The translations under genes and the position numbers were made by a program. 64,000 bases of DNA from positions 27,178,501-27,242,500 of the forward strand of contig OY821786.1 of assembly GCA_963682175.1 (NCBI GenBank). The letters are read 5' to 3'. Shown piece after piece: positions 32,399-42,448 of this stretch (positions within the stretch are counted from its first letter, which is position 1; each line of letters begins with the position of its first letter). The stretch is from Triglochin maritima. Its lineage: Eukaryota > Streptophyta > Magnoliopsida > Alismatales > Juncaginaceae. A model generated the notes under the pieces. It worked only from the letters and a program-made list of their open reading frames with translations, made no database searches and was not told where the DNA came from.

Positions 32399-34006
32399 CC
32401 AAATGATTATGAGAATATCTTGGTTGATGTATATATCTTAAAAAAAAGAAAAAAAAAGAAAAAAAAGAAAAAAAAGAGTGTGTAATAAAAGACTCCTTCA
32501 GTGAGCATCGATTGTTGTGGACCCCAACCCTTGTGTACTTGGGCCCAATCTCTTCACGTATTTATCTATTTTCTTCAGCTTCTCACAGGTTTTGAGGGAA
32601 TTTGGGTTTGTGTCCATCAACATGACCCTGAACGTCCCTTTGTACTTCATGTTGGTGAGATGTTTCCCTTTTCATGCATATCTCCATGTAGTACCTTGTT
32701 CAGATTCATTGAGGACAATGCATGAAGTAGGTGTGGGGGGTGTTTTAGGTGTGTACATAGTTGAGTCTTTTTCCTTTGGTTTTATTTTCTTTTGTTTGTA
32801 CTGCTAGGGTCATGTTAGTGTGCCGCATTTAACATTGATATATCTGCTTGCCATGATCCTTGGGTGACTTGTCTTCTTTTGCTTGCCGAGTGCTTTAAAA
32901 TTTTCACATTTCTTTCAAAATCTTCATGTGTTTGCGAAAGAAAATGTTTTTGTGGGTTTTGCGTGTGTTTAGCATGTGCAAAACCGTTGAGAGGCAAAGT
33001 AAAAAGAAAGCTCCCAAAATTGTCTTGAACTTGATGCATTAGGATTTCTAGTTTACTGGCTTTAGGTCTTATCGAGTCGTTAGGATGCACCCTGGTTTTC
33101 CCTCGGGGGGCGTGTAATCATAGGGTTTCAGCACTCAAACATTTAAAGAAGTCCACCCTGGACCTAGTGAGTCAAATAATTCGTGTCTTTTAGTATAAGG
33201 AAGTTTGTCGTGGTCAAGGGCCCTTAATCTCTTTTTGTGAAACTTAAGTGTAGGGGTTTTGGTTCCTATGTAGATAAATGAATAAGTGGTGTTCTCTCTT
33301 CTCGCACGGCTCCTATCACTCGGGAAAGTAGGTCTGAGGGGCCTTTGTGCCTGGTGCTTTCGAGTCATCTGACTTGGGATGCACTGACCGAACTCCCGTT
33401 ACACGGGTGGTAGGGATCGCCCTATGTGAAGATTTGGGGAGGGTGTACGTGATAGTGTAAGTCCTCATAGGCAATGATGCACGAAACCTGACCCTGGGAG
33501 AATCAAACACCAACCAATAAAATGCTCCAAAGAAAAAGAAAAAAAAAAGAAAAAGAAAAAAAGAAAAAAAGAAAAAAAAAAGTCAAATAAGAACCAAAAT
33601 GGACTTTACACATTGTATCACATTCAGAAGTTAAGGTTGCCCATGTCTTTCACTTAAATCCTTAACTAACTCTCACGAATAACCCATTAGGCTAGGTGTG
33701 TGGACCGATTACATATATAGAGTCGACCCGTAGTATTACCGCATCCCATGATCGACAAAATAAGTCCAACGAGTCGTGTAGCTAGATTGATTAATGCATC
33801 TTGTTCGGATTTTGTGGGTATATCCGCTGAAAACCCTCAGGAGACAACACTCCTCCTCCTTGACGATAAGGAGGTTTAACGGCTTGTTGCACGTGCAAAG
33901 TGCAACCGTGATTCCTACGAAAGTGAGTTAGGATTTCTTGTTTTTCGCATGTTTTTCTCTTTCTTTGTTTTGCTCGGGACTAGCAAAAGTTAGGTGTGGG
34001 GGTATT
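32399..34006 (+). other. 3' noncoding block of element C
   Basis: It begins with an (A)nG tract (about 32439-32476), followed by GACTCCTTCAGTGAGCATCG, which is shared with D. The internal polypurine-like motif AGGTGTGGGGGG lies at 32729-32740, a second (A)nG tract at about 33530-33585, and the true polypurine tract AGGTGTGGGGG at 33992-34002. Collinear with A (2130-3445) and D (46634-48278). Frames here are shadows. Confidence 0.8.
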
Positions 34007-35422
34007 TGATTGACATCATTTCATGCTCATATTTGTATCTTATATCCATTATCTTTCACCTAAACAATGCTATGTCACGAGTTTTATGTTTAGTTTTCAT
34101 GAATAATTAGGTTTGAAGAGATGAAGCATAAAAGGACCCAAAAGCTGGGAAAAAGGACTGGATTGTGAGATCTGGGGACCAAGATGCAAGAGAGAAGGAC
34201 CTGATTGCAAGACAGAAGGACCTAAGAGCAAAACAGAATACTCCACACTATCATGGGGAGTATTTTACCAATTCGATTCGGGTCGGAGCTCCAACAAGTC
34301 AAGTAACCGCATCAAAGACCAACAATACCAGAAAGAAAAGCCCCAAAACAAAAATGAGCAGGATCTGAACCATATAGACCGCTAATTGGCGGTCCAAGAC
34401 CGCTAATTGGCGGTCCATTTTGGCCCAAATCCGCTCAAATTTCTCCAGCACATGTATTAGAGGATGTTTAGGCTATTTTTGGTATCTGTTTAGTCTCACA
34501 TCGGGGGATTGTCCCGGTTTGCCTTTTTCCATGGCTATAAATAGAACTCTTCACCTTCCATTGTAATCACTCCATATTTTAAGTGGCTATTCTTCCTACT
34601 AGAAGTGAGGCCTTGAAGCACACACTAAAGTAGGAGGATGCTACTTTTAATGTGAGTCATTTTATCAATAAAGTTTTGTGTTTCTTTCATTGTTTGTTTT
34701 ATGCTTCTTTTATTGTTTGTGCATGTTTTAGTTTAATCGTCTTTTATTTCTAGCTTAGTTTTAAATATGCTTTCTTTGCCTAGCTTAATAATTAGTGTAA
34801 TGTTTAGTGAGTAGTTCCATCCCCTTTGGGGGGTGGAGTAGATGTACATACATGCATTAGAGAATGTGATGAATGCTTTAATTTCAATGTGTTGATTAAA
34901 CATGAATGTATGCTTGCTTGTTTAGGATAGAATTTATAACTTGATGAGTTTTGCCAAAATGATTAGACACTTCTCATGCTTGTTTAGGTTATGAAATAAA
35001 CAACTTGCATATGTAAATGTTAATCAACCAAGTTGGTGAATAGATTGATAGGTTTTGCCATAACATTTAGACACTTCCTATGCTTGATAAACACCATCTT
35101 CATGTGCTTAAAGAATGTATTCTACACCCACCTCTTTGCATGTGTGCACTCGCTCCACCCCTTAGGGGTTTTCCCATTTCTGTATTCCAGCATTCTTCCT
35201 TTGTTCTTAGTTTAGTTGTTATTCCATCGTTTGTTTGTTTCGTTCGCATTTCATACTTCTTAGTGTAGCGTAGTCTAGATTAGCATAAACAACTTTCTTC
35301 CCCCTCTTTTTGCCACTTGATTTCTGATAAACAAGAGGCTGCTCACCTCCCTGAGGACGACCCGTACTTGCCACCGCTTCATCGTGGTCGTGCACTTGCG
35401 GTTTAATATAAAATGTTCAACA
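34007..35422 (+). repeat. 3' LTR of element C
   Basis: 1416 bp, uninterrupted, and therefore shows the empty target of E near 35115-35125. Hairpins at 34377-34394 and 34398-34415; TATAAATA at 34536-34543. Ends ...GTTCAACA, followed by TSD TGCTC. Confidence 0.93.
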
Positions 35423-35427
35423 TGCTC

Positions 35428-35876
35428 TCAATTCTCAAACCTTCAAAGCTCAAATGCATTCAAAGCCAAACTTTACCACTTGCATATCAATTCCCAATCC
35501 TATATCCAATTATGCTCAAGGTAGAGTGTTTAGATTATGATTCTATTTCCATATCTAAGAATCACCAAAGAGTTGTAAAGCTTCGAGGAAGCTCCCTCTC
35601 AGGTTGTGAGAGGAGACACGAGCAAGACGATGATTGGTTGCGAGGCTTGTTGTTGTAGCGGCATTAATCTCGGTCTGGAACGAAGATTGCTTAGTGGAGC
35701 CGTAAGCGGGGCTCAGAGGATCGAACGGGGCTTGCGAGGTGGACTAGGACCGGGTGTGGTGTCGAACCTCTCTAAATCTCCAGTGTCGAATTGTGGTTTG
35801 ATTGTTCTATCTTTAATCTCTATTTACCGCTTAATTCCGCATTTAGTTTAAGATTAGAAGGTCATCGATCCTAACA
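35428..35876 (+). repeat. Copia-type LTR N, right part
   Basis: Continuation of 18450-19358 after element C. Shared with the solo LTR at 51328-52934 (as complement) are CCTTCAAAGCTC, CTTCGAGGAAG, GGTTGTGAGAGGAGA and CGAACCTCT. It ends CCTAACA at 35876. Confidence 0.6.
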
Positions 35877-36600
35877 ATATAATGTTGTAATCACTTCGTA
35901 ATATAATTACGGAGGTAATCCAATTACACCCTTTCAAGGTAATTATTGGATTACATCGTTGGAGGTCATAATTCAGTTACATTGCAATGTAATCATCTCA
36001 TTTCATATAATTCAAACATTGTCCCATCGTCAAACTCAACTTCGATCTTACCAATAGCATGCTGGAGCTCCAGACAACATCTTTCGACATTTATTGGATA
36101 TATTAAATTTAAAATTAATTTTTGGAATTACATTACGATTAATGTGTTGATTGCAATATTATCAGACAATTTAATTTGATTACATGGAATTTAATTCCTT
36201 GGAATGTAATCTAATTACATGCAATTGAATTCCATGGAATCCAATTATGTGGAACCAGGCATGGCCTAAAAGCAATTGAATTTTATGTAATCAAATTATT
36301 TTTTTGGTAATATTTTTATTCGACACATGAATGGTTATATGTAATTTAAAATTTTAATTTAAAATTTAATAGATCCGATAAATGTCAAAAGATATTATTG
36401 AAGCTCCTTCATGCTTCCGGTAAGATCGAAGTTGAGTTTGATGATGTGTCAGTGTTTGGATTATATCAAATGGGATGATCATGTTACAATATAATTGGAT
36501 TACAACCTTCAAGGAGGTAATAATATTACATTGAAAATGGTGTAATTTGTTTACCACCGTAATTGGATTACAGAATGATTACAACATTCAATTTTCCCAA
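35877..36600. mobile_element. Fold-back (long inverted repeat) element
   Basis: Two arms of about 230-240 bp, 35882-36120 and 36350-36590, are inverted copies. Both read AACTCAACTTCGATCTTACC, TTGTAATCA, TAATCCAATTA and TCGACATTTATTGGAT-like blocks on opposite strands, around a 200-bp AT-rich centre. No ORF. It directly abuts the end of LTR N. It is probably a fold-back MITE; superfamily not assignable. Confidence 0.65.
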
Positions 36601-36821
36601 GAAAACAGTAGAATGTGATCCAGCATATAATTTGATTACATTACACCATAAATTACAACGAACCAAGGTTGACCTTAAAATAATATAATATGATTACATG
36701 GAATCCAATTCACGAGAATGATATCTAATTATATGGAATTGAATTCCATGAAATTCAATTACGGCAAATCAAACATGACCTTAAACCATTGTAATACATG
36801 AAGCATCAATGATTACTTTAA
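36601..36821. other. AT-rich intergenic, GGAATTGAATTCCATG-type palindromes
   Basis: Repeats of 'attacatggaat' and 'ttgaattccatg' in both orientations, related to the centre of the neighbouring fold-back element. Perhaps a decayed MITE; no ends defined. Confidence 0.4.
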
Positions 36822-37037
36822 TGGGGTGTTTGGTTGGGGTGCCTGGAATGGATTTCATTCTATTCTGGTGTTTGGTTTGCTTATTTTAGGCCCATGAATG
36901 TGAATGAATTAGAATTCACTCCAGCCCATACCCCTAGAATCAGAAACTTACTTACACACCCCAGAATGAGAATCCATTCCAACCTGGTATGAGATTCTGA
37001 TTCCATTTCTTTCCAAGGTAGTCAACCAAACACCCCC
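36822..37037. mobile_element. Tourist-like MITE (PIF/Harbinger type)
   Basis: 216 bp. The left end TGGGGTGTTTGGTTG and right end CAACCAAACACCCCC form 15-bp terminal inverted repeats with one mismatch, flanked by TAA at 36819-36821 and 37038-37040. A 3-bp TAA duplication with this terminus is typical of Tourist MITEs. No coding capacity. Confidence 0.85.
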
Positions 37038-37040
37038 TAA

Positions 37041-39275
37041 AAACAGTTCATTACGGATGTTTGTAGTACTTATGAAAGTAGCAAAAGGGTGTGCCTCCGT
37101 TGGCAATGCTAATCCAAGACTTATCAGAATTTTGAGGAAATATTTCTCAAATTGAGCATGTAAATTATTTGAAAAAATTATTTTTCAAGTGATTTTTTAT
37201 GTGTACCAGACACATTTGACAAAATTAGAATGACGCATGAAATATCATCCTCACTTAAAAAATAGTTTCTTATAACTTCTTTTAAAAGCGTATGAAACTA
37301 GAAAGATGTTTGCTGATAATTGTTTTCCAAAGTTATAAGAGTTTATCTTTTCAATCAAGCATGTTTTGATATCTGCATTTTCATTTTAAAAAATGGTATC
37401 ATATTTATTCGATGTTAAATAATATATGATGCTGCATGACGTATCAAATCAGACATTTTGATAGATTCTTCTTGTACAACTTAAAATACTAATGATGAAC
37501 TTGAATATTCTATAAAGGCGTAAACCCTATTTTTAATTTAAAATTTGTGGTTGAGTAGTTGCACAAAAATGTAAATAATTTGGCGCATCTATCCATTTTA
37601 AAGTTTAAGTCGGTTCATTTTAAAGTGTGGGTCTATCTATTTTAAGTTGTGAGTCTCTCTTCATAGGGAAATCGAATGTTACATTGGGAAACCAAATGTT
37701 GCATGAGGAAACCAAATGTTACATTGAGAACGTAATGTTGCATGTGGAAGTAGAAGTTGTATGTGACACAAAATAAATTTGTTTTTTAATTAATTTCAGA
37801 AAAAAAAGACATTTGACTTTTACTGGCCGGACTGATCACAGTCATATGCGTCCGGGACGCGATCCATTAATCATTTTCCATATAAGAAGATGATATACTG
37901 TCGTGTTTGATTGAACAACTCAAGTTAGGTTGTTGCAATGAGTTATAATCATTTGATTTGCTATCACCTCGCAAATTCGACGACCAATAGTCATCTACGC
38001 TTTCCCTCAGATTGGTTCTTTGTTTATTTATTTTAATTCAAAGTTAAGGTTGAAGCAACATTAAGATGCAAAATCACTGGACCATGTAAGAATTTTCCTA
38101 ACATTTTCAAGTGACGTGCCGATATCTAATTCGCTGGCACAATGGTCCAAATTTCAATATAGAAGATCGGTTAATTCCATCTTAATTATGATTGATTTCA
38201 TTTTTGGCTTCTGAAATTTAAAGTCTTAGTTAAGATTTCGTTTTGTAATACTTTGAACTTTAAAAATTTCTTATTTAAATAGATATTTGTCATTTTTTGT
38301 GTTGTATCCATAATACACTATTAAACTAACTTTATGTTAAAGTTTGAATCAAATCAGTGTTAAATCTGGTTGAAATTTGGATCAGATTCAGAATTCGAAC
38401 AAGATCTGTCTTCCGATTCGATCTAAACTTGATACTCTTGATTGACCCATGTGAGATTGATATCAAGATATAATTACGAGAGACAAACTGTAATTGACCG
38501 ATAGAAGTTTGATACCATGAAGCAATTGCAAACCAATACTTAAATATAAGACATTACGTAATTGTAGCATGTGAAAAGTAGTAATAATTTTCACGAGAAT
38601 TTTATTTACCGCAATTTCATCAACTATTTTAGAAACAAGTTGTCCGGAATAAATTAACTTTTGCATATTGATACTCTTGATTTCCTCATTGAGCAGAATA
38701 TTGGTAAGAGTATGACACATTCGTATTCACTTTGTTAATAAAATACTGAATTAATTTTTTTAAGTTAATTTCAGACATAACTGAATCTACGAGGTTGAGA
38801 TTGTAGTTAATAAAAATAAAAGAGCACTAATAACATATGAGTTCCTATACATTGTTCATTTTAATGCAATTTCAATATATACCGTTGAAGTTTTTATCTT
38901 ATTTAACAAAAATGAATACTTCTAATGATATACAAAAGAGAGAAATTGAGTTGACCGAATTCATAATGATTTTTTATTTGTCTCATTATCTTATGTTTAA
39001 TCTCTCCACTGAGTTATCTAGTGATCAGTTGCAATAGGCTCGATTGGACGGACTTGTATCCTTATTCATCGTTACAGTGCCACAAATCGGTACAAGTCGA
39101 GAGAAGATAGTTCTGATGCTCAAATACACATCGACATTTAAAGGAATCAAAGAAAAGTAAGATAGAATTATCGGAATTGTTCATAAAATAAGAATGGTCA
39201 GATTTTTCTATTCCATAACAATTGATGATTGGATTAACCACCCTAGGGATTAGGAACACTGGATATCCACGCCAC
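37041..39275. other. Intergenic, no recognisable gene
   Basis: AT-rich unique-looking sequence. Short frames (for example near 38463-38720 minus and 39062-39277 minus) show no family motif. A short cluster of 'gaaaccaaatgttacat' repeats occurs around 37665-37740. Confidence 0.5.
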
Positions 39276-39463
39276 ATTAGGAGGGTGTTTCTAAATGTTT
39301 CAAAAGTGTATAATTTTTTGTCGATTTTTTATTTACATTAGATTTTTTATTTTTAAAACTAAAAAAATTAGGAGGGTGTTTCTAAATGTTTCAAAAGTGT
39401 ATAATTCTCTGTCAATTTTCTAGATTTTTTATTTACATTAGATTTTTTATTTTTAAAACTATT
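39276..39463 (+). repeat. Two-copy tandem repeat, 91-bp period
   Basis: Direct copies start ATTAGGAGGGTGTTTC at 39276 and 39367. The second contains a small insertion. Followed by a T-run. Confidence 0.85.
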
Positions 39464-41010
39464 TTTTTTTAAGCCAACCAAACCCAGGTCGCCTCCCAAG
39501 TCGGATTGCAGACCCAGGTCTGGACCCGATCTGAGTCCGCCCCCCCCATTAAGGGAGGCTGGAGTCGGGTCCCCTCAGACCCGACCCCAAAGAGCACCGG
39601 TTAAGGGTGCTCTGAGGCTTTTTCCGCGAAACCCTACCACATCTATCAAATCAAAAAGTTAACCAAAGCATATCTGTCCTTGTTCGGAAACCTGTTGGAA
39701 GCTAGACCGAAATCTCCACCACCTCAAGAATCTGGGTTTGTTTCAAACGCAACTCGCCAAATCCCCTCCAAAGTTCAAATCTTGCTGCGAATTCCGCAGC
39801 CACAAGCCAAAAGCTCACCTTTTCGGCTGAGTTATCCGCCAAGGCAAGCAAAGCTCCCATCTTTGGCCTTTCTCTTCTTGATTTTGATGTTCTTGGTCGT
39901 GGGATTTAGTTTTTGAGTTGGCTAAAGTTTAGAAAGTGAGAAAAAAGATTGTGTTTGTGGGGTTTGTTGTTGTGCCCACTTGGTCAGAGACCACTGGTTG
40001 TAGACTTGTTGTCATCCACTTTTTTGTTTTTTGTGCTCGATCCTGTGGTTTGGGTTTGATTCAGCTTATCTAGAGATGGGTCTTAATCAAAAAGTTGGAT
40101 AAGTAAAGATATTTAAGGTTCTGAATTGAGGAAGTATACTTCTTTTCTCTTCAATCTTATGTTTTAGCTTCAATCCTTCTTGTCTACCAGGAATTGTGTG
40201 TTCATCAGAAAGCTGAAAAGTTCATACTTTGAAGGTTTTGGATTGAGGGAGTTATATTTTTTTTATCTTCAGTCTTGTGGTTTAGGTTTTATACTGCCTA
40301 CCAAGAATTGGGTCTTCATCAAAACGCTGAAAAAGTTCCAATTTTTTTGAGGTCTCTGGGTTGAGGAAGTTTACTTATTTTGTCTTCAATATTGTTGTTT
40401 AAGGCTCAATATTGAATACTAAAAATTTGGTCTTTGTTGGTGGCAAGGTTCAGATTTTTCTTGTTTTTGGGTTGACAAAACCATCCCTTTTCTTCAGTGT
40501 CATGGTTTAGGCTCAATACTATATACCAAGAATTGGGCCATAATGCAAAGCTGAAAATGTTCAGATTTTGAAGCCCTCTTATTGTCTAAAGTCTTGCGGT
40601 TTGGTTTAATATCTACCCAGAATTGGGCTTTTATCAGAGAACTGAAAATTTGAAGCTTTGGGGATTTCTAGATTGGGGAATTCCTTTTTCCCTTTGGTTT
40701 CTTTCTTGCCATTTTGGTCAAACAGAGGCCATAAATATTGAGTTTGTTCGGTTTTGATCATAATCTAAAAATATTGAGCCTTTTGAGATTTGTGGATTGA
40801 GGAAAACTTTTCCCGATCTTGTGGTCCATTGTTTATGTTTTCATTAGAAGATTGAAAAAGTACAGGTGTTCTTTTGGTACCCATTTTGTTGTGGATGTGG
40901 ACATGAGGTGGGCATTGATTGTGTGTAGTTAGTGAAATCCCAACCAAATTTCTTTGATGAGGGTTTTGTCCAAGAACTTTCCATGCTCCTCTTGCACTTG
41001 TTGCCACTAA
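39464..41010 (+). other. Probable 5' region and intron of the gene ending at 42301
   Basis: 39500-39610 is GC-rich with hairpins (GTCGGGTC...GACCCGAC; AGAGCACC...GGTGCTCT). 39610-39916 has leader-like sequence and an open frame without an ATG. From about 40077 to 40690 there are about five degenerate tandem units of about 115-120 bp, each containing versions of 'accaagaattgggtcttcatc', 'gctgaaaaagttc', 'ggattgaggaagtt' and 'cttcaatcttgtggttt'. The unit density suggests an expanded intron or leader. No coding exon can be placed with confidence. Confidence 0.45.
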
Positions 41011-42301
41011 TGTTCTCCCAGATTTCATTCCCTGTCCATTCTTAATCTGGAAGATGCCCAACAAGAATCCCCATGCAAATTACCGATTCACGATGAGGAG
41101 GTGAAGAAGTCGTTGAATGGGGTGGAAGCGGATGGGATTGGCCACAAGTGTTTGACTCATGACAATGATGAAAAATCCAAAGAAAATAGACAACATGGTG
41201 ACGAAGTCGAGGAGAGGAGTTTGAGTGATGTTGAAGTTGAAGTTGAAGATGAGAAACCAGACGACGTTGGGTTGGAAAAAGACAAATCGGATGAGGAAAG
41301 GAAAGTTGATGATGTTAAAATTCTGAAGAGTAGCTTTAAAAAGACAAGGGGTTCAGGATCAGGCGAGAGGGAGAAAAAGAACGTGAAGTGGTCGGATTTT
41401 CAAGGGGAAGAACTTGTTGAGGTCCATGAGTACGAGCACATGTAAGTTCTCTATCTTGTTTGTTGATTCACTTCATTGATCATGTTTTACTTGTTTTAGT
41501 TGCATCTTTAATTCGTCTCTTCCATTTGCACGTCTCTAATTGTAAGATTCATCATTGCATACCATATACCTGGTTTGTTTATGAACTTTAAACAAGCAAA
41601 TTAATTCGTAGTAGTTAGAATGTCTTCTCCTATAAGAACATTATATGATTAAGTCTTTCCTTGGGCGTATAATTGCTGTATTTTGTGTCTAACATATCAG
41701 ACATGTTCATAATTAACATATTTTTTTGTCATTACAGTCCGTAAAAACGTCCTAGAATGTTAATCTGTCTGATATACGAGGACCTATCTATAACATTTCA
41801 CGATTTGTATTGACGTTATCGGGAATAAGAATTTGACTGAGGAAACAGCCATTCTTAAGTTGTAGAAAATATTTGCTGGATGGAATGAACCAAGTTATAA
41901 ATAAATAAATAAATTCAGAGAAAAAAATACATGGAACGATTACTTGAAGGCAAAGACGAGCAATGGAAGGCGACCTTACTAGTGTTTATTAGGGAATGAA
42001 AGTGCCTTAGGAAGCAAGGTTGGGCAAATAGACAACATGAATGATGCCGTTCTGCAGATGTATATCACTTTTGGCAATATTTGTAATGAAATTGAAGTGG
42101 CTTGGTTTGTACTTAAATTCTCTATACTCTTCAATCAGTTTATATATAGTTTCCAAAGCATTTGAAGTGGCCATACCTGAAAAATACAATCCTTGTAAAA
42201 TTTAGATCTCATTTGACTATGTTTTTTTCCCCATCAGCGATACAAGAGAATTGTGGGGTGAAGATAATGGGAGCATGGGTTGTTTCTGCACAATCCAGTG
42301 A
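41011..42301 (+). CDS. Small acidic plant protein of unknown function (two-exon 3' end)
   Basis: The only cellular gene I can support. The exon frame is open from 41011 to 41441 and joins 42238-42301 across a GT-AG intron of 796 bp (donor TGTAAGT at 41441-41447, acceptor CCATCAG ending 42237). The protein is rich in D/E/K (DVEVEVEDEKPDDVGLEKDK) and then has KKNVKWSDFQGEELVEVHEY. After splicing it ends with a short acidic stretch and CFCTIQ, stop at 42299-42301. The arrangement 'K-V-x-W-x-D-x2-G-x-E-L-x-x-V-x-E-[FY]-E, acidic linker, C-x-C-x-I' matches an uncharacterised plant family I recall. Function unknown. No in-frame ATG exists in this exon, so at least one upstream exon is missing from my model. 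Element D lies 143 bp past the stop, in the likely 3' UTR or downstream flank. Confidence 0.6.
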
Positions 42302-42443
42302 TCATATCGCTTTGTGATGGTTTATATCACCAGTCTTCTGAAATTCTACATATATAGCATTGTATAATATTAACCCCTTCAAGCCACTCAAAGTACAAAA
42401 TGAGGCATCGACCGACGTCGCCAAAACACGATTGAGGCCGGAA
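42302..42443 (+). other. 3' flank or 3' UTR of the gene
   Basis: Noncoding interval between the stop codon and the target-site duplication of D (CTACG, 42444-42448). The flank resumes at 49838 on the other side of the element. Confidence 0.5.
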
Positions 42444-42448
42444 CTACG

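Larger units (their letters stand above)
19359..35422 (+). mobile_element. Athila-like non-autonomous element C (host of nested element E)
   Basis: Full LTR retrotransposon inserted in LTR N with TSD TGCTC at 19354-19358 and 35423-35427. Net length without the nested E and its TSD copy is 8639 bp. Both LTRs are 1416 bp and differ at 11 sites by my count (about 0.8%). The tRNA-Asp primer-binding site is at 28206-28222, and the polypurine tract at 33992-34002. It encodes gag and a protease frame with a C-terminal extension, but no RT, RNase H or integrase. It is therefore a non-autonomous relative of autonomous Athila elements such as A, with which it shares its LTR type and 3' noncoding block. 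Confidence 0.92.

Noticed and set aside
39680..39916. 78-residue open frame with a hydrophobic C-terminus
   Set aside because: No ATG at its start and no family match; could be leader sequence of the gene, so not called as a CDS.
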